64,000 nucleotides of DNA from contig HG738138.1 in assembly GCA_000499405.2 (NCBI GenBank), positions 9,918,888-9,982,887 of the forward strand, written 5' to 3'. The position numbers were made by a program, and so were the translations under genes. The notes below the pieces were generated by a model. It searched no databases. It was not told where the DNA came from and was given only the letters and a program-made list of their open reading frames with translations. The stretch comes from Onchocerca volvulus (taxonomy: Eukaryota; Nematoda; Chromadorea; Rhabditida; Onchocercidae). Shown piece by piece: positions 13,363 through 26,176 of this stretch; the stretch's first letter is position 1; each line of letters begins with the position of its first letter.

Positions 13363-14950
13363 GGAAGCATCATTATCCCTTCTCTTCTCGACTTGATGCA
13401 ACTACAGCTTTACTGCTATTCTCAGTCCACGGCTTTTATCCGGAAAATTCTCACCAGATAACTTATAGTCTCCTGATGATGACGAAAAGAAAAAAAACTT
13501 TGTCGCAAACATTCCCAAACCAACTATTTGTTAATAATGGCTTCGATTCTCGCCTAATTTATCATCCAATTCTTCATTTAATGATTCTTCATTTAATAAT
13601 TTGAGTGCCGTGATGTGAATGATGACATAAGATGATGGCTCTTCAAAGCTTAACTACTAGGTTTCATGCTTGGAATATTCTGATTCCATGTTTAAATTTT
13701 CTTTTATGCCCAATAAAAATGTTTATTAGATTTTAGTATAGCCAAAAAGTTGAGGAAATAAATAAATGGGTGAGTAGGTATTGCAAAGAAAGAATTCTTT
13801 TCGTAAAGGAGTACAAAGTACTAATCAAATCATCGCATTAAAATTTGACCCACAGTTATTTCCGCAAAACAAAAGAAAAAAAAAAAGAAAAAGAAAAGTC
13901 ATCAGGCCAAGTTAGAAAAACGGAAATGGTGATCCTTTTAATCAAGACTTTGAAATGCAATGGTTTTTAGTGTCATGGTTGTAACGGATTTTGATCAATG
14001 ATGACGGGAGACTGAAAAAGTCTGGAAGACGAAAGATTCTCTTTCCAATTACCAATTTATAGTATCGTGTTTGCGTTTGGCTAAAAAAGTTCTGAATACT
14101 TGCACTCTGTATCTACTTTACGGTCATTTCAATGCAAACAATAGTTACTCATTCATCATGTCGTTTTTAAATAAACTTCTATTCAGATTGCGAAGATCGA
14201 GCAATGCTTATTACAAAGCGCCAAAAAGTACCACTTATTACCTTCCCAGTTCAATATTGCTATCTACAAGAATGCTGTAAGATCTTTCTTTGTTTCTAAT
14301 GGTGATCAGTAATAACAGCAAACTTCGCCTTAGGATAAGATAAATATCTCGGTAAAGTTTTTAAAAGTAAATTATATATACACCGTTCATATAGCTCAAA
14401 TATGTGCACATGTGCATAAGTGCATAGCTGTATCCACATTTGCATACGACAGTTATCGAAATATCTATTCTTCAGCTTTTTCAAATTTTATGATACGCAA
14501 AAAAAGTGGTGGGTCTTATGAGGAAATTTGCTCTAATTTCAAATATCCATCAACTTTTGCTAAAAATAAGGAATGTTTGTGCAAAACGACGTAACGATAG
14601 TGAATTTTTTTTGCGAAAAAAAAAAAAAAAAAACGAAGATTGAAAATCAAGCAGTTTTCAAAGTACATCATTGGTAACTCGGAAATGGCACGCTTCATGA
14701 AGTCGTCGAATCAAAAGATCATTAGTACGATCAGTCCATGTATTATTATAGTATGAGCATATTTCTATGCACACCTACGTATGTCTTCTTTTAAGACGTG
14801 TGTGCTTAGGTACAGTAGGTGTTTTGGAATGATAGGGAGTGGCAATATAATTATGATGAAATACCGAAACTGTCTGTACATATCTGAACCAGGAAATTTA
14901 TTGAATTTGTGTGTTGTGTTGTAATTATCTATTTTGCTTCACTACTTCAA
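13363..14950. other. Intergenic, no supported gene
   Basis: This is AT-rich sequence with short homopolymer runs: an A/G-rich run near 13869-13898 and an A run near 14616-14632. No open frame shows family features or splice-compatible partners. Confidence 0.5.
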
Positions 14951-17099
14951 ATGTCACTTCAAAGATGGGTAAGAGATGTATCATTTCCTGAAGTGCTGAT
15001 AGGAAACTGGATGAATCTAATTTTCATGGTTGTATCGCAAAACTGAGCATTCCAATAAAGTACATGGCCCACTAAATATGAAAAAATCGTAAAAATGCTG
15101 ATAAAAAGATGAATTTTTGAAGATGTTCGTATTATTCGACACAAAATTTTCTTTTTAATTAGTAATCTTTGAAGTTCTCTTGCAAGCACTACTTTTTTGT
15201 TCTCTCTTTTCCGGAATATTGAAACGTGTTAAGGTGCTTGAGTTACACAACCAGCCAATTTCATTAACGATTGAGCTGTTGCTTCGCTGGAACATGTTAC
15301 AAGTCCATAAGATCGGTAACATTGAAACAATAAATTATTGTTTATCCTCATCTTTATAAATCCTAATTAAGTATGTAAGGTTCCAATTAACACACGTATT
15401 TCATCACTTTTTGCAGATTCTTACTCGGCACAATGTTTACCGTGGCAAACACGGGGCCGGCTTGCTCAAAGTTAACAGTGAACTTGAACGGACAGCTGAA
15501 ATATGGGCACACCATTTGGCTAGCAGAGCAGATTGCTTGATACATGACCCATCAAAAAAGTATTTGAACTCAACTTATTCTTGCCTTCTACATTTAGGCT
15601 CTTCCTTACTCAGAATGATAAGATGGATCTCTTTTTTGACTATGTCGACATAAAGTCAAAAAAAGTCGAATTAATATTGTTAGTGAAATATAATTTTAAT
15701 CATTAACAGATTTGGAGAAAATTTATTCTACTACGCGACGAATTTATTGCCAGACGAAGAAACAATGGCACTAATGACTGTACAAAGCTTCTATCTTGAA
15801 GCATATGGATATAATTACAAAACGTCAGTTACTACAAAGCTTTACTCTGAAAAGAAAGAAGCAAAACATAAACCACAGCAAATGTCCAGTCATCTGCGCT
15901 GTGCTTTTTATAATATAACTGCAAATTAAAATTTCTATATCGGCATTTCAGAAAGGCTTATAATGCCAGTTTTAAGCCATTTCCTTTAATCTGAAACCTC
16001 TTACACTATTGATGGTTCGAATTGACTGATTTTGCTTAAATCTTCCAAGATATATGTGACCTGTCAATTTAATTCCTGAACTATCAATCTTACATTCACT
16101 ACAATCTTACCTGAGTGCACTTTCAGAAATATGGACCGCTTATGTTACTGTTCTTACGACTCATTCTGACCACTATTTTTCTCATCCAAGTGCCGCTCAT
16201 ACGAAATTTCTGCAATATATAGTATCATGATATGTTGTGGATATAGAGGAATATGTAAATACAGAGCTTGAATATAGATAAATGTAGAGAAATTTCAAAT
16301 ATGTTGTTGAAAGAAAATGCAATTATTTTCGACCAAAAAAACGAAACAATTTTATTTAATTTTATCATTTCCAAGTCTAGCTTTATTAACCTTACGCTCT
16401 TGCCCACCTAAAGATGGCTAGGGAAAAAAAAATGTATTTTCAAAAGTTCACGGTATTCGATGCTCTAACGTAGACCTTGCAAAAAAGTTTCATCTAACAA
16501 ACCGGAGATAATAAGTAGTTATATTTCAAAACTAATGCTGAAAAATTGTCAGTTAATTAACATGTAGTACTTAGAGATCATATTAAAAAAAAGCATACTT
16601 CATTTTTCCACTAAATCTCCATACAATTTCATAAGTATGAATAGTTTAGAAAGTAAGTTGACAGGACTAGTATGTCCAGCCGCGTTACGATGTTTTTCAA
16701 TCACTGCCATGTTTACGTCGCAATAAGATATCGAGTTAGTCACTCAACTCAATTCAACTCAAAAAAAACATGAATACAAGTTTCATCTTTATAGCTTTAG
16801 ATTATGAACAGTTTGCTCATATTCTCCACTCTGTTTTATTGAATTTCATAGTCAGCAATACTTCCAGGCATCATCACTTGGATTACAATCGCACTGGACA
16901 TTTTACTCAACTTGTATGGAAATCCACAACACAAATGGGTGTTGGCGTAGCAATGCGACGCTTCAGTGGACACCGCGTTAACAGCTGTCAGCCTGATTTC
17001 CCATCTACACTGATTTATGTCGTTGTTAAGTATGACCCGCCAGGAAATATACTTGACATGAAAAATTATGACGACAATGTTTTGCCACCGATACGATAA
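14951..17099 (+). CDS. GAPR-1/GLIPR2-like CAP (SCP) domain protein
   Basis: This is a CAP superfamily protein of the plant-PR1/GAPR-1 branch. Three exons are firm: 15417-15559, 15710-15823, 16868-17099. A short first exon at 14951-14968 (MSLQRW, followed by GTAAGA) fits in phase but is tentative. Without a signal peptide the product would be intracellular, like human GAPR-1 on Golgi membranes. CAP landmarks appear in order: ILTRHNVYRGKHGAG, the His of LIHDPS, the Glu of FGENL, the Glu of FYLEAYGYN, and the His of TGHFTQLVWKST. The four-residue CAP cavity is therefore intact. The C-terminus YDPPGN...NVLPP is the GAPR-1-type end. An extra loop of roughly a dozen residues with one Cys sits before the last strand. 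About 168 aa in this model, against 154 in human GAPR-1. Confidence 0.82.
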
Positions 17100-19326
17100 G
17101 ATAGCGTAAATAACTAGAAACTTTTTAAAATTTTCAACTATGGCAGTGCATTCAATCTTCACAAACAACATATCTAAATAATAAAACAAATTTAAGTACC
17201 ATTTCGCTTTTTGAAAAAGCATGTCAAAACATTCAAGGTTGAAACAAAGCAAACATCTTGCACATCACATGCTTGTACCATTAATCTTTTATTTAACGCA
17301 ACAAATTCGCGTATATAATCGCCTTTGGTACTGATATGCTCGGTCAGAGAAACAGTTTTTGTATCGAAAGATTAAAGTTAATTTATCAGCAGAAGATTAA
17401 GGTCAATTCCGCTTATCCTAGTATTTACTCTCACTATTTCAGTGGTTGTAAATATTGTAGAGGAATTACTAGTGATCTCATCACTTTATCTAATAAAAAC
17501 ATTATTAAAAAACCTGATGATAACTCATCAAGTGTATTCGATGCGTTTTAGGGAAACCATTTGACAAAAAATTTGAAGTGCACTCATAAAGCACAATTCA
17601 TCAAAATATAAATATACAGAATTCATCGAAATGTAAATGTTTCTCCTGAATAATAACAAAAATAAAACTCCATGGACGATGCTGTTGGTATAGACCCGAA
17701 TGATTTTACCAGAAATGTATTCAAGTAATCAAAATATTGTATTGTAAAAATATTTTCCACATGACTCATCACTCAAGATGAATATTAATGAGTGTTACCT
17801 ATCTAATGTAATTCTCATTTCTATTTGCAACTACCAAGCTTTATCTTCAATAGTAAATACCGGGAAATAATTCACACGCCTTTGATCTCATGACCTAGCT
17901 TATATACAACGGTAGGAATATGGCACAGAAGCGACCGCTATAAAAAAATTGCTATTAGTTGGAGAAAATGAATTAATTTAGGTAACGCGGTGAGCTGTAC
18001 TCCTTCATTTCTCATCTAACATATGTTCATCATCAACCAATCTCCCAGAAAATATCCCTACTATTCTTGGAAAAAATATCCCAGCTATCAACAATCAAAA
18101 AGAAAACTCCATATTTTACATCCAAACTTGTCGAGCGATATTCTTATCAACTATCGTCAACTATTCGACATCGATAGATTCGCCATCAAAGGTATTATTC
18201 TTTGCATAATTATTGTTCATAACAGATAATTAAAAAAAATATTTCCTCACGACAGACGCAAAACAATTTGTTATTTTGTCTTTCTTCATTATAGATTGGC
18301 ATAGTTACCGAAAAATGCTAACACCATATTTGAGATAAGCTCCATCTCATCTATTCCATTAATTTCACGGGAAAGCTTTCTTATTCTGTCCATGTAAATT
18401 CAGATCAAGTCATTCTGGATATCGAAACTTTGAAATCTCCTCAGACGAAGTATTTCAAGAACTGAATGGTCATTTTTATTTTAGTGTAAACCATGGATTA
18501 TTTTCCTTCCAAAAAATGAAACTATGTTGAAGTCATACTTGATGTCAGTATAGCATAAAGTTGATTTCAATTTCAGTCAACCATATAACTAAATTTTATG
18601 GTTTGCTGATGGTTGGAATTTTAAACCTACCAAGACTTGACCTCGAAAAACCCATCCAACTGCTCAAAAAAAAAAAAAAAAAAAAAAAAATTGAACAAAA
18701 AAAAGCAGGAAATGGCAAACGAAGATAACCAAAATATTATTCACTGTTTGATTGGAATGCTACCGAAGTTGTCACATATGCAAGATTTCGAAATAAATTT
18801 TTTTCCTTTCCAGACAAATTCAGTCTGAGATACATGCTAGTTCTCCCAAATTTCCCGGAATATATTACAGGCAACCTTACACCCCTGTCTCCCTGCCTTT
18901 CATCGTTTCATTCCATTTAGCTAGTATTTCGCGGCTGGCCAAAGTTTCCAGTGAAATTTATTACAAATGGAGAGATTTATTTTCAAACGAATCTGAATAT
19001 ATGTAAAGGATTGTGGATTAGTTGGGTGTTAGCTATCTTGGGTAAATGCTGAGAGCGAACGGAGAAGCACCATTCGATTGACAGAATTTGAATAAGGAAC
19101 AATCAGGAATTAAGAATGTCTTGGCTTATGCGGTAACAGAAAAAGATAACAGGAGACAAGGATAAATGAATTGTATAACAGGTCACTTTAATAGTGTGGA
19201 TTACGATGATACCATGCACTATTGTTGCATTTAATTTCAGAAATTTGTAGGATACATATAAATGATTATTTGGATACAAATCATAATGCAGATTACTACT
19301 TAAAGGGAAGAAAATGATCATCGAGA
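17100..19326. other. Intergenic, no supported gene
   Basis: About 2.2 kb between two + strand genes. Open frames are short and AT-driven with no family signature. It contains a 25-nt A run at 18666-18690. The promoter of the next gene probably lies at its right end, but no specific element is recognisable. Confidence 0.5.
18666..18690. repeat. Poly(A) homopolymer tract
   Basis: An uninterrupted run of 25 A, the longest A run in the window. No target-site duplication or retroelement was recognised next to it, so it is listed as a simple repeat only. Confidence 0.9.
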
Positions 19327-22300
19327 ATGAGTCACTATTTATCTATCTACAATCTTTCTCATCTCTTACTAATTAAATTAATTTACTGCATCATCCTACA
19401 AAGAAGTCAAGCTTTACGAATTACTGGCACCTGGAGCTCTCGTAATAATCAATTTTCAATTCTTGCTAAATTTGGCTTCCAGCAGATCGATCCATTGGAT
19501 GCGGAGCATAGCCGTGGATTTGTTTATGGCAATGTGTCTTCACCGATAATTAATGGAGGTAATTCTCTTTTTTTTTTTCCGGACTTTGCTTCACTTTGAA
19601 CTATTAAAATCCGTTCAAAAGATTGTATTCGTTTGCTATTTGACTTCAACTATTGTAGCGCGAGGAGTACTGCTAATTGTACCGAAAACACTTGTCAATG
19701 GATTTCTTAATAAAGCAACGCTAGAGCAGTCGTGCGATTCTTTGCTGCAGGTATTTCAGAAATATTTGATGGAATATGAAGTATTTTGGTCTTCACATTC
19801 TTTGTAATGTTTATTGAATCATATAATGCTTAATCAGTGGAGGAAGAGGCTTGTCACTTATAAAATCCCATATCATGCACAAGGCCTAAGGAAGTAATGC
19901 AGCTGCAGATTCCCCTACTGCTACCTTGTTGATCTCAGTCACTAATTCCACTTTAAATAATTTCTTCCTTACAGTTAGGCCATTATCGATTAGGTCAGTT
20001 ATGTTTACAGTGGATTACCCTTTAGGAAAATTTGTTGATTCTTTTTATTTTTACAAAATGTCTCTTCAATTTCACGCTTGTCATACAATTCATTGCGGCA
20101 CCGCTATGACTTATTACGACTATGCATTTCATCAGTGAACGTTACATTTTTGATCAAAACTAGAATTTCGATAAGATTGAAGGGCATAGGGAAAAAACAT
20201 AGGGATTCTTCCTGCTTCTTGCAGAATATTAGCTCACTTGCGTTTGAAGCAGAATGCCTTCCGGATGGTAAAGACGATGTGATGAGATGGATTCCGTGTC
20301 CAGCAGGAAAACTCTGTGTTGAGGAAGATATGCCTGAAAAGGTTTTAGTTTATATTATGTACCATTCCCCTTTTTAGCTGATTTTCATGCAGTTGAATGT
20401 TTATATAGCGTTTAGTGCATTGGCAGTTATGTACGAGACTTTTTCTGTAAATATTTTGTTTAGTTCATTATAAATCCCCAACAAATGAATCTGAAACATA
20501 TTGCAGCTAAAAAAAAAAAAATTGGTATTACTATAAAGGTTAAGGCGCATATAGCTTCTTAGTTCAAGCATAGCAAATGTACTTGACCAGTAATTGACGT
20601 TGACATCTACTACTCTTCAGGTAATAAATGATTCACAAATGACTCTCAGGATAGAGGAACCATCAGCTCCTCAATATTGGTATGTGATAATAGTTGCCTG
20701 TTATTTGGATATCCATTGTTTATGGAAATCATCAGTTAAGGAAGTTATTGTACATTATGATTTATGGCTTACAAACGGAAGTCCTCTTATGCATTACTTG
20801 AATCCTTTCGGCTATCAGTTCAGCTTCGAAGAACAAGTATGCTCCAGTTTTCCTCTCCAAAATGAGTAAAATCACATCTGAAAGTCGAGACATAATACCA
20901 TATATTTTTCGGTTTCTTTTTTTCTTGAGAACTTTCTGGTCTTTTTTTTTTCCTTTTTATTGATATGATTGTTTTTAGAATTCTGCTGAGATATACATGC
21001 TTTTGTTTATACTATATATAGTGGTTGGATTTTGTCAGTGGCGTTCTGTGATGTTATGCAACTCTGCATCATTTTTTCCACGCCATCAGCTTCTTAACTG
21101 TATTATTGTACTGAAAACGTTCGGTCTTACTTTGCACTGCTTAAATGTTATCACATTCTCTTTTGATGGTCAGGCAAGCTTTAAGCTTATTCAAATACAA
21201 GATTATTATCATGAATTCTCAGACACTTTGTCTTTGAAGAAGTGGTGTATTTTTATTTTCAGGGGATTTTGTTTGCTCGTCTTCTTGGTGAAATTGCTCG
21301 CTTGATGTCGACATGCCTTCTTTGTTTACTGCTCATATTACTTAGTTATGGTTGGTCATTCGGCAATAGCAGTGAAATTTTACTGTATCCAAAAGTTGTT
21401 ATTATCTGGGGACTTCTTACATCTGCTCATTTCCTGCTCTTTTTCATCAATTTTGTATGTTTTTGGCTCATTTCCATTTTTAAAACATTTGATGTCTTTC
21501 ATTCCAGATTAACCTCCTTGGTACTTGGTACTTTTTTCTCCTTTTTCTAGCTTCATTCTCGACTTTTACATACTATTATTTGTTGAAAATATGCAGTTTT
21601 TCGTTGATGATGTACTGCAAGATATCGACATATTTAAATCTTGGCCAGGCCACGGGATGATTTTGATTCGTATGCTACAAGCGCTTTGGTTCTTGATACA
21701 AATTCGTCGTCTGATAAATGAGTGAGTTCTCATTTAATATTTTCATAGTAACAATTAAGTATGAATATAATCATCATATCTTTCATCCATTCGAACTGCA
21801 GAGAAAGTGAGGAACAGAAAGCAGTCTTCTTGGCGCATTTCGGTGCTGGTTTTCTTGTATGGTTTGTTTATTTCTTTGGTCTTGGAATTATTGCTTCTTT
21901 TGTATCTGCTCTGTGGAGATTTAAAGTGATCCTTGGTAAGCCATAATTTCATCTATCTTTTATTATTTAATTTCATATTAATCTGAATACAGTTGTCAAA
22001 TACTTTCTTATAAATATATTTACTTTAATGTTACTATTACTGTTGCTTTTTTCAGTTATAACTACGGCGGCAAATTTTGTTGCAGTCACATGTCTGGTAC
22101 ATTTATTTTGGTCTACTAATTCGAATCGACATTATTTTCTGGCGAATATCATGTTAGCAGTTTTTATTTTCTTCATCATTTTTTATATTTCATATCAAAA
22201 TTTGTTGGGTGATTGAAGGTAACACTAACTCGTGGAATGTGTGGTTCGTCTTATAATCAATATATATATATATATTTTTTTAAATAACTCGAATCACATT

Positions 22301-22427
22301 TAGATCACACAGACGGTTTGTCCTAGCTAATGAGAATGAAGGCGAAGATTTTGAGAATCTGCTGATTAGTGACAGTGCTGATGCTGATGCGGAGAGCCTT
22401 GTTAGTAGCATATTGGAAAATATTTGA
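19327..22427 (+). CDS. GPR180/TMEM145-type seven-transmembrane protein
   Basis: This belongs to the GPR180/TMEM145 family (intimal-thickness-receptor-like), which has a luminal N-terminal domain followed by a seven-helix membrane domain. In-phase exons: 19327-19558, 19659-19750, 20225-20341, 20621-20836, 20979-21173, 21263-21454, 21597-21721, 21802-21935, 22056-about 22215, then a likely C-terminal exon 22310-22427. The ATG starts a hydrophobic leader ending in SQA before LRITGTWSSRNNQF, the family's N-terminal motif. DLWLTNGSP just precedes helix 1, as in TMEM145. The intron after 21173 uses a GC donor, which is the only phase-compatible choice. The 3' end is unresolved: reading through to the donor at about 22219 meets TGA at 22214-22216. 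The last exon, which encodes an acidic tail (ENEGEDFENLL...), joins that frame only across this stop or by a weak donor. Ligand unknown. Confidence 0.78.
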
Positions 22428-23231
22428 TTTTATTCATATTGATGGCTAAGCGAATCGTTGAAATATAATTTTCTTATTGCTCACTGCCTCATTTATTTAT
22501 GGTACTGTTGAGAAATCTGATTATGTGTCTTGGGAATACGGGATTATTTTGTTGACGTGGAATAAATCTTGTTATATTACCTCTTTGTTGCTCAGTCGTG
22601 CTTTTTATTATTCATCTTTGTTGTTGGTATTCGAATTTTAATTTTTTTTTTTTTTTTATAGAAATTATGCTGTGCTTTTTCTCATCAAAAAATAAATATT
22701 TTATTTCATTAGGTTGCCTTTGCAGCAGGATCGGCTGGCAAAAGCCGATACGAATTTGTCTGATTTCTTTTCTCGATATGTTGTTTTGTTTATTTTGAAG
22801 ATCTTGGGAATTTGTGTCATATGTTCTTTCCAATTTATTTTTCGGTCGTCCTACTTTTTCATGTCTTTTCGTCCATGCGGATTTACTAGCAATATACTTT
22901 ACATATCATCATTACCACATTATAAATAGCAATTTTGTAAAGTTAATTATGAAGTACCTGTTTTAATTACCAGTACAAATAGTTAATTTTTGCACAAAAT
23001 CGTCAGTGCTCTGTTTCCTGTCCTTTTTTTTTTTTTCTTTTTTCCTTTTTTATAATAATTGCGTTTGTTTCTGTTTCATGAATTCCAACGAATGGATAAA
23101 ACGACAAATTATTTGCATGGCTCAAGGGCAGATAACAGGTTAGAAATTGATCATCATTTTTTGTACTCCCAAAAGAACAAAAACAAATGGCAGAGTTCAT
23201 TGAGTTGAGAAACAAAATTTTTCATTAATTG

Positions 23232-23384
23232 TGTTGGGTGAAGTATCTGCTCAATTCTAGCTTTTACTCTGTCAGTAACTCTATTTTTGCTGACAATTGT
23301 AGTATTGTCTTTAGTGATTGTAACATTTTTAGCAATGCCAAGGTCTTCAAGAGTTAGATCTTCCATTTTTATCCTTCCGCATAT
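23232..23384 (-). pseudogene. groEL: Bacterial-type GroEL fragment (candidate nuclear Wolbachia transfer)
   Basis: On the minus strand about 50 codons read IKMEDL, TLEDLGIAKNV, TITKDNTTIV, a short gap, then RVKARIEQI. This is the part of the GroEL apical/intermediate region that follows the LTGG segment. The TLEDLG..AK.V.I.KD.TTI pattern is typical of bacterial GroEL, and animal mitochondrial HSP60 differs at these positions. Similarity fades on both sides within a few codons, and the flanks carry stops. Nematodes of the filarial group often carry degraded Wolbachia DNA in the nucleus, so that origin is inferred. It is non-functional: about a tenth of the gene, with no start and no rest of the chaperonin. 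Alternatives are a fragment of another alphaproteobacterium or, less likely, a chance match. Confidence 0.7.
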
Positions 23385-25656
23385 TTTCAGGAGGAGAAAA
23401 AGCAGTAACATTACGAGGACGAGACATAGTGAATTTGTTTTTTCTCCTTAGAATGGCAGTGAGATAGGGTGGAATATTCATTAATAAGCTTTTTTATTCG
23501 AAATTAATCGAATTCTGTTTTAATTAAATCTACAGAGTTGTTATCAAATGTAAGAAGCATTTTGAATCATTCACTTATTTCTCTCTCTCCATCCAAAATT
23601 ACTCGATTCTAATATTTGCACCTAGAGTAGTTTGTTTGCAGTCATATAACAAATCTTTTTCTGCAGAAAGTTTTCTTTATTTTACACCAACCGTTTTATA
23701 CTACCTGTAATATAAAAATTTCATTTATTTTTAGTTTGATTTCCAAAGAATTCTACTTTATTCCTTATGAGAATACAAAGTTCTAGAAAGGATATTTTCA
23801 ACCAAATAATTCAGTTGGGATTGAAATTGTTTGGCTTTTAGACACAATTACGTTTTAGAAATAATGGTCCATTTGACGGAACTGCTCACCACTGAATTTA
23901 ATAAATTCGTAGTTCGATCAATTTAGTTTTGAAAAATTTTGGGCGTTGTTTTGAATGCACTATTGATGGAATGTTTTTCTGTTACGAACTTCCACCTTCT
24001 ATTTCACTTTTGTATAAACTAATGCATCAAATGTCCAGCCCATCTGCATATCTGTTTAACAGATAGTCTTTTCGAATGAACATTGTGATAATCATTAGAT
24101 TAATTCGCTATTGCTTCAGAACTTATGTTTAGACTGCCTGTATTTTATTTGGGATGAAGGATAGATCGTATTGAAGAAAATCAATGATTGTTTTGAATGA
24201 ATGATTTTGCACCAGAATATTTTGTGATAGTGAAACATAAAAAGAAGACGACAGTAAGGTATTTTAAAATGAGGAGAAGTATCACGAAAAACAAATATCA
24301 AATTGCCTTATTCAAATATTTTCTTGTCATCCAGAGCTACTTTTGTAATCATTTAGAATTTTTATGGTGAGTATGATAAGTATTTACAGTCCTTGCTTCT
24401 AAATACCATCCAGCTCCAAATAATTTTTGAAAGCTAACCATAATTAACAATACATCTGCTGTGCAGTTTAGTACTATTTGTTAATAGCATTCTGTTGTAC
24501 GATAATCATCAAAAGTAAATTTCCAGACTTTTTTTTTAAGTTATTTTATTGCAACTGTCGTGAAGAATTATATATCCAAATTATTTATTAGTAATACAAG
24601 TTAGAAATGGTAAATATTTTGTTAATTGTTTCTTTAACTCATCCATCGTCTTATTGCCATCTTTAAACTTTTTTGTTTATCTCAGTCTGAATGTTTAAAA
24701 CCTAAATAATATCATCCAATAAATTTTACTTAATTTCCATCTTCCCTTTTGAAAGTTGTTTCTGGCTTAGTTCCCTCTTACATCCTAATTTTATTGACTA
24801 TAATTTATATAAAAGAGATTGCTAATATCACCCTACGTTGCTTCTAGGATTAAGATGTTTGGAAGTCGAAGACGATTCAGGAACTGGAATATATGCTATT
24901 TTTTTCATGGTAGATATCACAGCTGCAAATCTCCCCTTCTTGATAGCCTTTATTAGTTAAGGCGTTGTCTACTTTGTTACAGGAATGACGCAGAGCATCA
25001 ATTTTCTTTGTAAACTTGCTTAAAATTGCATTTACAAAACAGAAATATTAATTTTCGGAAATTTCAGCATGTGAACGAACCTCATGTCACATTTCATTTT
25101 AATCGTTTCAGATTGTGAATAATTGAAGTTGAAATAGTATTCGAGCAAAAAACTATCCAACGAAACTTGATGTTATCATTTTTACTCTACCTATCCGTTC
25201 AAGAAGGGAAAAGTTCTTTTTCTGCCATAAGATCATATTTGTCAATAAACAAAGATATTATGGTATTTTCAAGATATGCATTCTCTTCAGTTATAGGTTG
25301 GTGCTAGATTTAATAAGTTATCCTGGTCATACAGAATTTGATTTTGAAAAAGTGAAATTGAGCAACAAAAAGATTTCACCATCTATTTCACCATTGCAAC
25401 TCGTTACAAAATCAAAAATTATACAAAATAGCCAGTAGTTATTTAGATCTTACAAAAAAACACAAATATTTCTAAATCTATCTGATAAGGTTCTTGATAG
25501 TTTGGACCGTCTCTTAGACAACTGATATGCTGCAACATTTTCTTGGTGCACTTAAAGCTGCCGAGTATATTTATGCTACCGAACTCTGATGCTATTGAAC
25601 TTGTGAAAGCATAACTTTAGGTTGTTAACATATTTAATATGAATAATTCGCACCTC

Positions 25657-25727
25657 TCGACCAGTATCAGTATCGTAATCTTTCGATCAGTATCAGTATT
25701 ATAATCTGTCGATCAGTATCATAATAC
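25657..25727. repeat. 26-bp tandem repeat, about 2.7 copies
   Basis: Units starting TCGACCAGTATCAGTA / TCGATCAGTATCAGTA repeat at 25657, 25683 and 25709, with one or two differences per unit. The third unit is incomplete. It lies in non-coding sequence. Confidence 0.85.
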
Positions 25728-26176
25728 ACATACTGACGCCTTTTCTCAATGAAAAGTTCTTTTAAAGGAGAAGGTATTGACAAATATTCTTATTCAAACA
25801 AAAATTAATCAATGATTTATAGTTAAATTAGCAATGATTTTCGTTTTCATAACAAATCTTTTGATAAGTGAAATGTAATACATAAATGTATTTCGTTAAG
25901 GCAGCATTTCTTTCCATTGATAAAATACCACAGTTGCTGATAAACATAATAAGATTACTTAAGTTTTCATCTGATGATGCTTTAATGATTATATGCAGTA
26001 AGCACGAAATGACCTTCTGCGTTATTGGAAATTAACTATTTGAGCGTAGTTATTTAGTAATTTTTTGGAAAACTAGCAATGGATTATCGGAATACAAACG
26101 AAATGTTAATCTTCGAATGTGCCAACTGATAATTTTATTTTTCATGTGAAATGCTTCAGAACATTTGTCCTTTTTA

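Larger units (their letters stand above)
22428..26176. other. Convergent intergenic region
   Basis: About 3.7 kb between the 3' ends of the GPR180-like (+) and TIA-1-like (-) genes. It contains the groEL fragment and a 26-bp tandem repeat, which are listed separately. The rest is AT-rich with T-rich open frames and no supported gene. Confidence 0.5.
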
